Below, one piece after another: positions 10,840 to 21,900 of a stretch of 64,000 nucleotides of DNA. The translations under genes were made by a program, and so were the position numbers. The notes beneath the pieces were generated by a model that saw only the letters and a list, made by a program, of their open reading frames with translations, made no database searches and was not told the DNA's origin. Within the stretch, counting starts at the first letter, position 1. The number at the start of each line of letters is the position of its first letter. The DNA comes from Phellopilus nigrolimitatus (taxonomy: Eukaryota > Basidiomycota > Agaricomycetes > Hymenochaetales > Hymenochaetaceae): assembly GCA_021029095.1 (NCBI GenBank), contig JAJOHG010000011.1, forward strand, positions 248,001 to 312,000. The letters run 5' to 3'.

Positions 10840-13140
10840 ATGCTGCTTTTCGCTGTTTTCGCATTTTTCTTAGCCTCTATAGCTGTCTGGCGACGTAGAG
10901 CACCTTATGGCCATATGCCTCCAAGTCCACCTACGGACTTTCTGATTGGCCATGCGAGGAAGATCCCACGTCGTGAATCGTGGAAGACGTATTCTGAGTG
11001 GATGAAGACCTGCGGTATGCCCAAATCATGGTTTTTTGTGCGACTGTTGATTTGTTTCCTTCACTATAGGCGACGTGATATTCGCCCATGCACTTGGACA
11101 CTCGATGGTTATCCTTAATTCTGTCGAGGCAGCACGAGATCTTCTCGAGAAGAGGAGCATGTTTTTCTCCGATAGGCCATATGTTCCTATCATTTACTTG
11201 TGAGGCGCATTGACTGAGGAATAAATTATCAAAAAACGAAACCAATAATCATAAATCGAATCGCAGGGTGGGCTGGTCGCTTTCTCTTCCGATCCTTCGT
11301 TATGGTTCCAGATTCCGCAAGCACCGCCGTATGATGCAGCAGCACTTCGGCGCCCAGGCCATTTCTTCTTTTAGGCTAACGCAAGAAATCGAAGTCCGGA
11401 AGTTTCTTCTTCAACTACTCGAGAGGCCAGAGGGCTTCTTAGGCCATATCAAAAGGCACGCATTCAATATAAATCCCCTTGAAATAAGGTACACTATCTC
11501 AAATGATGATCAGGCTCGTTGCTGGCACGCTAGTTATGATTACCTATGGCCATGAAATCATATCGGATGATGATGCGTATGTCGATCTTGTCGAGAGGGC
11601 TATGACTATGACGAGTAGCCTAGGGAGTGTGGGTACAACGGTGATAGACCTGTTCCCATTCTGTGAGTAATTCCGTCACATCGTCGCATAGTGGACCCAT
11701 TTCCGCTCGTACCGATCGGACTGTCTTCAAGTGCGTCACGTTCCAGCATGGCTCCCTGGGATGAGCCTGAAGCGGCGCGCGCTTGAGACCCGTAAGGCTG
11801 TCGACGAAGTGACGAACAAACCGTTCAACGAAGTGAGAACAAAGAAGGTGCGCTGATCTGTCAATTCATGAGAACAATCATATCAGAAATGCGACCTTTC
11901 GTTATCCGCTGCAGGACGCTGGAACCGCTCTACCAAGTATCTCGTTAAGCCTTTTAGACGAGTATGAAGGGACGAACGTAGTCGACCTTGAACATGAAGA
12001 GGACATGAAGATATTCTCCACGACTATCTATAATGGTAAATATACCTTTTAAGATGATGGATGGAATTCTGTCTCATAGAAGGACATGGTTCCAGCTGGG
12101 TCTGATACGGTGCACTGGATTCTGATTTCGTTTCATGTTTTCTTTTCTCTGATATTTGAATTTACAGACAAAATCCTCGCTCACAGCATTTTTCATGTTG
12201 ATGACACTTCATCCTAAAGTTGCACAACGAGCGCAAGAAGAGATTGATACTATCATCGGGATGGAACGTTTGCCTACTCTCGATGATCGCTCAAATTTGC
12301 CTTACATCGATTGCATTTTAAAAGAGCTATTTCGGTGAATACGTTTCTCGACTCGTTTTGTTTAACAAATCTGCATCTATTTATATGCAGAGTCCATCCG
12401 CCGCTCCCTTTGGGTGAGATTATTCAGTTGCGTTGAGAATTGGAGCTTCTCATTGTAAAATGAATGCTAGGTGTTCCTCACCAGTGTACTCAAACTGACG
12501 ATTATCGCGGGTGGACGATAGAAGCTGGGACAATGGTTATACCAAACATATGGTATGAGTTTCCTTATATTCACAATCAGAGTAATGGCACCTTTAATTT
12601 GGCCTTCGCTTCAGGCAGATGATGAGAGACGAAACGTTTTTCCCTAATCCAGACGTATTTTCTCCAGAAAGACACGCGGGTAAGACTTCCGGGAATGATG
12701 ACGCCACCCACAGCAACGAGGTACAGGATATGCCCGCAACATCTGTGACAGAGGACGATCCCAGCTCCATTGTTTTCGGGTTTGGAAGAAGGTGAAATGC
12801 TATGTTTTATTCTCTTTTAATTAAATTAAAAAGTTCGTAAATTTCAAAGGGTGTGCCCAGGGAAGCTCTTCGCCGAGTCGATGCTCTGGATGACCATGGC
12901 GAACGTGTTGGCGTGTTTTGCCATTCGACCGTGCTCAGATCCACTCACCGGAGTGGAAGAACTGCCAAAGTGGGAATTCGAGAACGAGACACCCGTGTAA
13001 GCCGTATCTTGTTATGCATCTGGCTTGTTATAGATAGCTTTCTGACGATACGCTGCAGATCTCCCAAGCCCTTCAGGTGCACTATCCTCCCTCGGAGCGA
13101 AGAGCATGCCCTTATGATTCGAGACGAAGCTCACAAATGA
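10840..13140 (+). CDS. Cytochrome P450 monooxygenase (P450-1)
   Basis: About 13 exons can be joined without a frame break. The N-terminus is a short membrane anchor (MLLFAVFAFFLASIAVW), followed by the proline-rich PPSPPTDFLIGHA hinge. Core marks are RKHRRMMQQHF (helix C), an I-helix AGSDT on a 14-base microexon (12096-12109), ERLPTLDDRSNLPYID then KELFR (ExxR), and the haem loop FGFGRRVCPGKLF with its axial cysteine. The enzyme is expected to oxidise a hydrophobic substrate at the ER membrane using electrons from P450 reductase. It resembles fungal enzymes compared with O-methylsterigmatocystin oxidoreductase (CYP64-like); the exact family is not assigned. It is a distant paralogue of the P450s at 50-64 kb. 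The substrate is unknown. Confidence 0.87.
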
Positions 13141-13278
13141 GTATGTTTACAATCAAGGCAAGCCGCGTCCTTGGCTCAGACATGAAGCAAGCATTTACTT
13201 ACACACTAGCATGGTGATCGCTATTTACAACTTTGTCTGGATCTCATTCTGAATGATTTTTGCTCGTGGATTGGATGT

Positions 13279-13876
13279 GAGTTACAGCGCTTTTACAAAA
13301 CCTTGTCAGTGCGCGCAAAAAAAAAAAAAAGTTGCGGCCCCTCAGGGTGTGCCAAATAAGGCATTATTGCCTATTTGAGCGAAGTCGCGTCGTGATTGCC
13401 TCGTCCATTGTGCAGTTTGTTGTGTCGTGCAGCACACTGCCCGTGTCGAGACGCTCGTAGATGCAGAACTGGAGTCAGTGGAATTATGCAGAGGCACCCG
13501 CACAATGTACAGCCAAAATTTGACATCAACTTCGCCGGTTTGCGAGCTACACCGCCGTCGTCTCTGGGAGACTTTCGTCTGCAGGAGCTCATGCAGGTAC
13601 GATATTACTATCTTAGTTACATCGAGAAGCCAAAAATGCCAGCAAGTGCATCAGGGTAGTAGTGGCTTGTCTTGTATAGCCAAAGAGCACGGATATTCAA
13701 TTCCTCACTGATCTTTCGATAGGGCATGCATTGTACAACAACGACGAGAAAAAAAAAAACACGACGCGACTTCGCTCAAATAGGCAATAATGCCTTATTT
13801 GGCACACCTTGAGGGGCCGCAATTTTTTTTTTTTTTTTGCGCGCACTGACAAGGTTTTGTAAAAGCGCTGTAACTC
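13279..13876. mobile_element. Foldback / MITE-like element with 116-base inverted ends
   Basis: Left arm 13279-13394 (begins GAGTTACAGCGCTTTTAC) and right arm 13760-13876 are near-perfect inverted repeats. Each contains a run of about 15 A or T and a TTGCGGCCCCTCA motif. The 365-base centre holds no transposase; its frames at 13396-13711 match nothing I know. I see no clear target-site duplication at the outer ends. It is probably a non-autonomous DNA transposon or foldback element. It lies between the convergent ends of P450-1 and the GH17 gene. Confidence 0.75.
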
Positions 13877-13957
13877 CATCGTATTGAAATATAATAGGGG
13901 TACGGGATGTAGTACAAATAAATTATATGTGTAAAGCAGATAAGTGCGTATCACATT

Positions 13958-15329
13958 TCAGCAAGCCTTTCGCGCTTTGAAGTTCCACTTTGCCTTCTCG
14001 TGAGAGGAAGTGACGCCCCAGCCTGCGATAGTATCATCCCAGCTGCGCCACATCCATCCGATATTATTCACCTTGAAGAAGTCTTCGCAATGGCTATCGA
14101 GCAGATTCCAGTATGCTTTCTCGGATGGCACGGAGGCGACTACGTCTGGGCTATTAGGCGCATATTGATCCTCATTGCTCGGCCAACCAGTCTATTCAGC
14201 GAAATTCAGCAGGAGCTGGTGGCATTTCCACATATCAGTATTACTTACTTGCGTAACCAAGAGCGGCTTCCCTTGTGCGATGCTCTTGTAGTACGTGGTG
14301 TCATTCGTGAAGTCGTTCCACGACGTCGCACTCCCGCCGCTCTGGGCGTTGAATGCGAAATACGGGAAATTGTTGATCATGAAGAAGTCGACGGCATCGA
14401 CGGCAGCCGTGATGTTGTCAGAGATCTGCCAGCCGTACGCGAGCTCCGAGATTGAGACAGGGATATCCGAGAGCCCCGCAGCTGCGAACGTGGATTTCAT
14501 CTGGCGCACGTACTTAGCGAGGTTGTTCGCAGAACCGAAATCATTATCGTAGAGTGGCTGTAAAACGGAGATGGTGAGAAGTGTTATCTATGCATGTACA
14601 TAGATCAGTTGCACACCTCATCACCTATGCGATGTCATTTCAAATAAGATGTAACTCGCTGGAGACACCGAAGACCCATGCGTACCGAGTGCAACAGCCA
14701 GAACAGGGTCTGGCTTGTTGATGACTGCCTAAAACATCAATGAGAGGGAAATTATGCATCATAGGTATTGATTAGCCAAAGGTGAACACACCTGCGTGAG
14801 TGCATTTATCCTCGGTATGTCAACTGTAGTAAAATTGTCTCCTGGGTTGAGCAGTGTCCAGACAAGAGGGATTATATTGATTCCAACATTCCCTGCCGCA
14901 TCGATAACCTCTACGTGTCAAGAACGGAATGCAAATACACGTTGAGTCCTCAGCGTATAGCCAGCGTAACGGTGAACTTACGCTCATAATATGAAGCATC
15001 AGAGCCATCTCCACAGATGTCAAAGGTAATGACATTCCTAGCCCCTTTCGCTACCATTGCCTGGAAGTCGCGTACAAGAGTCGAGAACGATGGACTAATT
15101 CTACCGGTGTTTTCATCTATGAGCAAGCATGGGAAGAGTTACAGGTCTTGACACGCACATCTAGTGCATAGACGAAGCCTTCAAATGCATACATACTGGT
15201 GATCTTGTCCATGCGCGTCGCAGCTTTCAAGTTCGCGTCTTCGAGTTTAGTCGGCAAGGCCTCAGCAAGCATCAGATATTTAAAGAACGCGAGCATGAAG
15301 ATGAAGTCATGGAAGGTTAGAATTTTCAT
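13958..15329 (-). CDS. Secreted glycoside hydrolase family 17-like protein
   Basis: Spliced minus-strand gene of at least six exons. It starts with a signal-peptide-like stretch (MKILTFHDFIFMLAFFKYLM, cleavage perhaps after AEA). The body gives NVITFDICGDGSDASYYE, then VIDAAGNVGINIIPLVW, VALGDEPLYDNDFGS, ISELAYGWQ, FFMINNFPYFAFNAQSGGSA and TQTGWPSNED, ending FKARKAC. This matches fungal GH17 beta-1,3-glucanases, which remodel or degrade cell-wall glucan outside the cell. The general acid position fits GDE. At the nucleophile position (usual TETGWP) the codon is CAA, giving TQTGWP, so activity is uncertain. An upstream in-frame ATG at 15401 is possible but makes a worse signal peptide. Confidence 0.75.
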
Positions 15330-16325
15330 CGCGCAGCAGGATAATCCGAAGATAAACAAAATAAGGAGCCGATTTTTCAGTGGGCTGCGACCAACGCCCA
15401 CTCTTTAAGAGGTCTGAAGTCCCTTGACTGGCAACACTGATCCGGCATGGTATTACCGACCAATGAGAATTATCCAGTGCTGCTTGACGAGCACGATGTA
15501 GTTTTTGACAGCACATCGTTCGTGAGCCTGAAGAAAGCAATAATAGACTCCTCCTCCTTTTCTCCGGTAGATCTCGACCTCCTGAGCGCCGGAGAAGCGT
15601 GATTCAAGTCCTTTTTGAGGCCACGACCACATTCTCCGGCTTGCGCACATGACTCGCCTTGTATTGAGCAAAGTGATTCGCACTGTGAGTGTCCGATATC
15701 ATGACATATGAAAGTAAGGGAGAAGCTATCATTGTGGTCGAACTAGAATGATAGAAAGGAGTTACTGCCGATGCGATAAATCGAAATCAAACTAGGGGCC
15801 ATACTTCTAAGCAATTCGGAGAAAATCATAGTCCGCGGGCGAGCGTAACTTAAGGACGAGTTCGAAGGTCTGTCAACTCGCGAGAACGCGCTTCGTTATG
15901 AGATCGCGCCGAGATCTGAAGTTCTGCCTCTTTGCCAGAGTCCGTTGGATGAGGATCTGTTATTATGAGTTCTTGAAGTCGAGAAATTGCTTCTGATACA
16001 AGCCCGCATGAAACCCCTATTATTCTTTTCTGTCGTGAGATGAAGCCAAGATAGGTTTGAACAGTGGATATGGAACATTGGGCAGTCGAGATGTATTATG
16101 TAAACTGTCACATGTTGTCACAGTCAGCCACAGACGCGTTTTTAACACAACGCCGCTTTTCCGGAAACTGCTTTCATTCACAACGTATGTCAGCCCAGCT
16201 CAAAATCTACCGGCTTGTCCTTTCTTTTCAACTGTGACGCTCTTTCTAATCTCTGCAACTTCTGGACTTCTTTCTTTTGTTGCAATCTACTACATCCACT
16301 CTTGGTCTCCTCATTTTTGACGGTC
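15330..16325. other. Divergent intergenic region, no gene seen
   Basis: About 1 kb between the GH17 gene (minus) and the HHCC zinc-finger gene (plus). A 76-codon minus-strand frame at 15453-15683 has no recognisable content. The stretch 16190-16325 is pyrimidine-rich (TTTCTTTTC, CTTTCTAATCTCTGC) and is probably the leader of the following gene. Confidence 0.5.
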
Positions 16326-18137
16326 ATGTCTCCTGGACCCACCCGTCTCTTTAACGGCTCAAGTAGAGTGGCAAATACCATTCCTTACAAGAAATCAACG
16401 CCAGAATCTCCTTCAGAACTTCAAACTACTGGCTCAAAATCCATGCATAAACTCGTTCTCAATCACGGTTCTTCCGAAGATGCCCCTCGAGACTTTGCCA
16501 CCCCAACTATGATGGCGCTGGATCTCGGATTGCCTCCCTTCACGTCTGAATTCACTTCTGATTATAACCACGATGTAAAAGTTTCTACAGACGATCTCAG
16601 CTTCAATGCACCAATCGACGAAGGAGAGCTGGAAGACGAACAGGGCATGCCTACGCGCGCACAGTGGGAGGTTATCGTGGACAACTATCTGACGTGCCTG
16701 CATCCACGCAAGCGTGATAAGGCACTCATCACGCAAAACATGCATGAAATGATCTTCCGCACCCTTGTCGACCCCGACGCAACGCGCCTCGGCACTCCAC
16801 AGTTCCGCTTCTGGGCACGCAAGATGTTCGAGCTCGTCGAGGCCGCCGGCGCACTCGTTATCACCAACGGCGGTCGCCCTGTCGCTGTCAAGGAACACAT
16901 ATACGATATCCTCTGCATGTGCCACGCTGAATCAGGCCACGCGGGTCGCGACAAGACTTGTAAAATCCTCCGCGAATATTACACGTGGATCCCGAAGGAG
17001 CTCACTGCGAACTTCGTCAAGGCTTGTCCGACATGTATGCTGAAAAGGGCTGGGGAGATGGACGTGATATCTCGTGTTCCTATCAAACGAGGTAGTGAAG
17101 TTATCGACGATGTTCCTTTGGCACAACAGCTTCCTTTCCGCAAGAGTGAATCTCCGGCTAGTCCTTCCCATTTCTCTGTCTCTGTTGAAACTCTTGAGGA
17201 CTTTGGACGGAATGCAGACTTTAAGCCCCTCATGCCGCCGAAACCAGAGATCTTTGGTCTTGGCCCTCCGCAACTTTCTCGCCGTGACAAATTCCCTTTG
17301 CGGAGCAGTACTGCCCTTGGAAGCCCGCTGAGCCCTAGTCTTTCCTTCGCTTGCCTTCCTCCCCCGGATGAATCTTACCCACTGCCTTCCTGGTCGAGCA
17401 ACTCCAACATTACTCTGCCGCCTCTGAATAGCAACTCGCTCAAGGACAAAGATAGCAATGCCAAGCTAGACTACAGCGCGGAGAATGGGCGTATGATTCT
17501 CCCACCACTCATGCAGTACCTGTCACAAGATATCGATGAGGAGCTCCAGATCCCGAGGGACTTCGCCGCTCAGCGTTCACGCACGCACTCGCCCGCGGCT
17601 AATATCCCTATCGACCCTGTGCTTCTCGCACAAGAGACATGCGCCTCGCGTACGGAGTACTCTGAAGACTATCACACCAGTTGTGAACTCACTTCCTCCG
17701 TGCCTGATGTGTCGCCGCCGTCCGCCATCGAACTGCTGATGCACCCTCCTACCCCACAGTGGGCCGACCAGCGTTCTGCCCTGCCGCTGGAGCCACTCGA
17801 TCTTTCGCTCGTGGACACAGATGGTGTTTACTCGGGCGCTTGGGAATACCAGAGTGCGGAGGACTGTCAACACCACGGCGGCCGCAGCTTGCTTCTTTCC
17901 GCGTCGTCCGCCGAGTCCGCAGGTGTGCGTACACCATCGAGCGGCCAGGTCTCGCCCACAGGATATGGAGCTTTCCCCCAAGACTTTCAGCCGCAGCCGC
18001 ATGAGGGCAGCTTTTGCGCCGAGGAAAGCAAGGTGACACCGCCACCTCTGTACTCTCCCGTTCCCGTCAAGTTTGAGGACACAAACGCCATGCTGGAACT
18101 TGCGACAACGGCATCGTTAGGCTTGGTGACCGACTGA
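16326..18137 (+). CDS. Large protein with integrase-type HHCC zinc finger
   Basis: An intronless frame of 603 residues from MSPGPTRLF at 16326. Residues about 100-245 hold one conserved unit. It ends in a zinc-binding module of the retroviral/gypsy integrase H2C2 type: H200-x4-H205, then about 28 residues, then C234-x2-C237, within CHAESGHAGRDKTCK and KACPTCMLKR. No integrase catalytic core, reverse transcriptase or protease follows. The C-terminal 350 residues are low complexity, rich in Ser and Pro, with acidic patches. This looks like a host gene built around a domesticated integrase zinc finger. A nuclear DNA-binding or regulatory role is inferred only. The frame could extend upstream without an ATG, so 16326 is the first good start. 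Confidence 0.75.
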   Translation: MSPGPTRLFNGSSRVANTIPYKKSTPESPSELQTTGSKSMHKLVLNHGSSEDAPRDFATPTMMALDLGLPPFTSEFTSDYNHDVKVSTDDLSFNAPIDEGELEDEQGMPTRAQWEVIVDNYLTCLHPRKRDKALITQNMHEMIFRTLVDPDATRLGTPQFRFWARKMFELVEAAGALVITNGGRPVAVKEHIYDILCMCHAESGHAGRDKTCKILREYYTWIPKELTANFVKACPTCMLKRAGEMDVISRVPIKRGSEVIDDVPLAQQLPFRKSESPASPSHFSVSVETLEDFGRNADFKPLMPPKPEIFGLGPPQLSRRDKFPLRSSTALGSPLSPSLSFACLPPPDESYPLPSWSSNSNITLPPLNSNSLKDKDSNAKLDYSAENGRMILPPLMQYLSQDIDEELQIPRDFAAQRSRTHSPAANIPIDPVLLAQETCASRTEYSEDYHTSCELTSSVPDVSPPSAIELLMHPPTPQWADQRSALPLEPLDLSLVDTDGVYSGAWEYQSAEDCQHHGGRSLLLSASSAESAGVRTPSSGQVSPTGYGAFPQDFQPQPHEGSFCAEESKVTPPPLYSPVPVKFEDTNAMLELATTASLGLVTD

Positions 18138-18972
18138 CGGTCAGGAAGTTGTGGATTACACGTACCAGTTTGGGTAAGCGCATTCTTTTTGTAAAAACGA
18201 GAAGGGCACTGATGACGTCCCAAGCAGGTAGTAGGTCCCCCCTCGGTTTCATTTTCAGACGATACCCCCTCTTTCATTCATGGATCATAAATCACGACTG
18301 TCCATCGACGTCTGTATCACATTAAAGTTGTTGTACCACCATGTACCGTACTAGTAAACCCCCTGTAGCCCTGCAAACCCCGGATGTACTACCCGAACTC
18401 CCAACCATAGATCGATAAAAGCATATGTACCTTTCTCGTTCCCGGCCTCTGACCGCCAATAACGAAACGCTCCGATCAGCGACTCCAGTGGTTCAAGTAA
18501 AAACAGCAAATAGGGAGTAATATTCAACAGGAAGATGACAAGAGAATGCATTAGGATATGGCGGAAGGACTAACACATTAGACATGAGGAGGGGGGTGGT
18601 GGGCAAAAGTCGAGAGTAGAAGAGTGAGAACGAGAGGAAGAAAAAAGAGTGGAAATAGAAGAAAAAGAGGAATGGAATGAAATATATATGTACGTGGAAG
18701 GACAACGGAGAAATGACAGGAAAGGGAGAAAAATAAGAGACGTCAAACCCAGAGAAAGACTTGGACATGCGTAGCGCAATGGCTATTATGACAGAATGGA
18801 GGAAGAAAGATGATGGAGAATGGCTAGATAGCGAGAATGAAACAAAGAAACAGAGAAAGTCTTCATCAGTCAGAAAGTCTTGTTTATTCATCGGGAGAGA
18901 TTGCAACGCCTTCAACAATGATACAGCTTATTAGTGCACTGACACAAGCAAACAAAGGAGAACCAGGAACAC
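18138..18972. other. Convergent 3' region with purine-rich strand
   Basis: Between two genes that end towards each other. The plus strand from about 18585 to 18740 is strongly purine-rich (GAGGGGGG, GAGAGGAAGAAAAAAGAG and similar runs), giving pyrimidine-rich RNA from the kinase side. No gene is evident, except that the last kinase exon may reach 18886 if a downstream splice is used. Confidence 0.5.
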
Positions 18973-21900
18973 TCACTCTCTAAGCGTATCATACAAGAAC
19001 TTATAGCTCCTCAGGTGTCCCTTCAAGCGGCGAATATCCAAACTGAATGTATCGTCCAGACCGTCGATCCGCGTGAGCTCGACGGAGAAACGAACTTCGT
19101 CCCCTTGATCAACCGTCCGTTCGCCGTAGACGGGCTCGTGCGCAGACGGCACAGGCATGGTCGAGAGCTTCTCGTGCGACGTCATGCGCGAGGTGCTAGG
19201 CGCGTCGCTGCTCCCTTCACCTTCGAACGAGGGGTGCGCAGACACTTGCGACGACTGGCGCCTCATGAGGAGTCCCTTGAGCATCCCACCCGTCGACGTA
19301 AAGGGCGACTGTGAAGGTATGGGGAGGCCTCGCTTATCGACCTAAGACATCGTCCCGTTAGCACTTTAAAAAAACTACTTCGAAAGAAAGAAAGAAAAGG
19401 TACCCCGTTCGATGCCGCAGCACCAGTCATGGTGAATGCGGTCAGTCCACCTGCCGTGGACCCAGTGCCGACTTTCTTTTTCTTCGTACGGATGCAGCGG
19501 TACTTGTACTCGCTCTCCTGCTGGACCTCCAGACCCATATCCAGGAGGACCTTTGTCACATGTGCCATCACGTCCGGCGGGGAGCCCGTCGTCACCGTCG
19601 TCTGGTCCACCGCACCATGGTGAAGGCGGATTGCCTGCTTGTTGTATCCTACGCGAGTCTGCTGTGGTGACGCAACCATGTTGGACAGTCTGTTCATAGT
19701 GCGCGGGAGGAACGGCACGTGGTGCGACGGCGTAGCCGGGATTGACGTCTCCGACACGTGCGACGGAGCGGCACGGCCCATGGCGGGCGACCGCATCGCC
19801 TTCGGCGGCGGAAGCGGCGTCGCAGGAGTATGCACAACGACATGAGGAGCCTGTCCAATCGTATCGGTCGACGCCGCGGGACCAGCACCCTTCTGGCTGT
19901 CCGCAGTCGGCGTTGGCGTCGGCGCACGGTCGGCATCCTCGTACTCGCCCGACGGCGACGTTGCACGGCTCTTGCTCTTGTTTCTGAACCACTGCATGAC
20001 CTTCGACGCCTTGCTGGTCGAGGCGGGGATGTCCGTGCCGTCGACGGGCGGGAAGTGCCGGGCGGCGACGTCCTCCTGCCTTCCGTTGGTGTCTCTTCCT
20101 CTGCCATTGCTCTTCGGTGGGACAACGGTGGGCGAAACAACTGGCTTCTCTTTCATGCGGCCATTCCCAGTCGTCGAGTCGCCAGTCGCCGTTCTGCCCT
20201 TCGAACGTTGGCTGATTCTCTTACTTAGTGGCTCGACCATCACCGTCAACGTGTTGCGCCTCGACTTCTTGCCCTCATTGTTCTTCGTCGCGCTGACATT
20301 GGAGTGGACTGACGACTTCGAGTCCGGAGACGCGGACATCGCCGACACTTCCAACGTCGAGGGCCTCTTGCCCCCATAAGGCGCGGCACTCGCATCTGAC
20401 GGCCTTCTAGCCTTGACACCATTCGCAAAGGCGCCGCCTTCAGTCTCAGACCCTGCACCCCAGAACTTGCCAACAAACTTGTCGACAGATATGCCTTTGC
20501 GATGTCTGCTCTTGTTCGAGCCTGAGCCTGTCGAGTTGACGGACCCAGCACCGTTTGTCGCTGTTTCGTAAAATTCGTTCCGCGGTGGGCTGGTCGGCGT
20601 GACAGAAAGGATGGGTGGCTGCATGTCCTGACTCTCCGATGTCACCAATGACGAGGAATCCTGCTGAGAGGCGGAAATTGGAACGGCCGACGACTTCTTG
20701 GATGCCGCAAAGCCATTCATGGAAGGCGGCGACGGAAGAGGTTTCGTTGTCGAAGCCTTAGAGATCGAGCCTGAGCCGCCATCTTTGGTCGATTTCTTTG
20801 GACTTACCTCCTGCTGCACGATAGAGCTGGCAGGAACCTCGCCTGGGATAACCGCGTCGCTGACAGTGACCAAAGGGCTCTCTTCCTCTGGATCCACTTC
20901 CATCTCGACGGCTGCTCGCGGCTCCACGTGAAGCCGTTCTCTCGATTGTTCCTTTGCCTTCTGCTTCTTCTGCGCAGGCGGCTGGGCAGGACGTATATCC
21001 TCCTGCACATCTCCGCCGTACTCGAGCTGGATGGTATGGCGCTGCCTGTCCTTCTTGCGACGCTCTGGACTCATCTTAACCGGCGCAACGGCCACCGGAG
21101 GAGGCTGCTTCCTCGACGACTGGCCCGCAGAGCCACTACGCGCACGTGTACGCGATTCGCCGCGTGCCTCGTCCTGCGCAGCAGGCTCTTCCACAGCTGG
21201 TGCCGCGGCGACCGGAGGACCAAACGGATCGTCGTCGTATGCCGAAGACGTGGTACCGACGGCGACAGATGCAGGGTGACGCCGCGACGCATGAGTGACG
21301 GACGGCAGAGTGGGCGATGCGAAGAGGGACTCGTCGGGATTGGCCTCGTATAAAAACTCCTGGTTCGCGGCCGCCTGGCGCGCGCGCTGACCAGATGAAG
21401 GGATGGGCGGGATGTCCATGCGCGCGCTCTGGCTGCGCTGAATCTTCTGCTGCTCGGCCGCGGCCGCGGCTGCCTGCTGCTTCATCTGGCGCTGGTACGC
21501 GAGGCGTTTCATCTGGTGCTGCTCCATTGCGAGGCGCTCGAGATCTTGCACACTGCGGTCGAACAGGTGTGCATACGGCTTCAGCCAGTGGTGCGTCATG
21601 ATCTTCATGAGGTCGGCGCGCTGCGTCGGGTCTGGGACCAGCATAAGGGAAAGCAGATCGCGCGCATCCTCAGATACATAGTCCGGAAACGTGAGAGGTG
21701 TGTTGACGATGTACCTATAGAGCAGGTTGATATTGTCGCCGTCTGGGTTCGCAGGGTCGTCGTCAAAGGGAAGGTATCCAGCAAGCATGGCGTATAGGAT
21801 AACACCGCAGGACCAAATGTCGACTGCAGACCCGACATAGAGACCCTCCGAGATGACTAATTCAGGAGCAGCAGTAGCATGGACTACCGCAACTTGTCTG

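Noticed and set aside
19015..21797. Many plus-strand frames opposite the kinase tail
   Set aside because: Antisense shadows of the low-complexity kinase tail.
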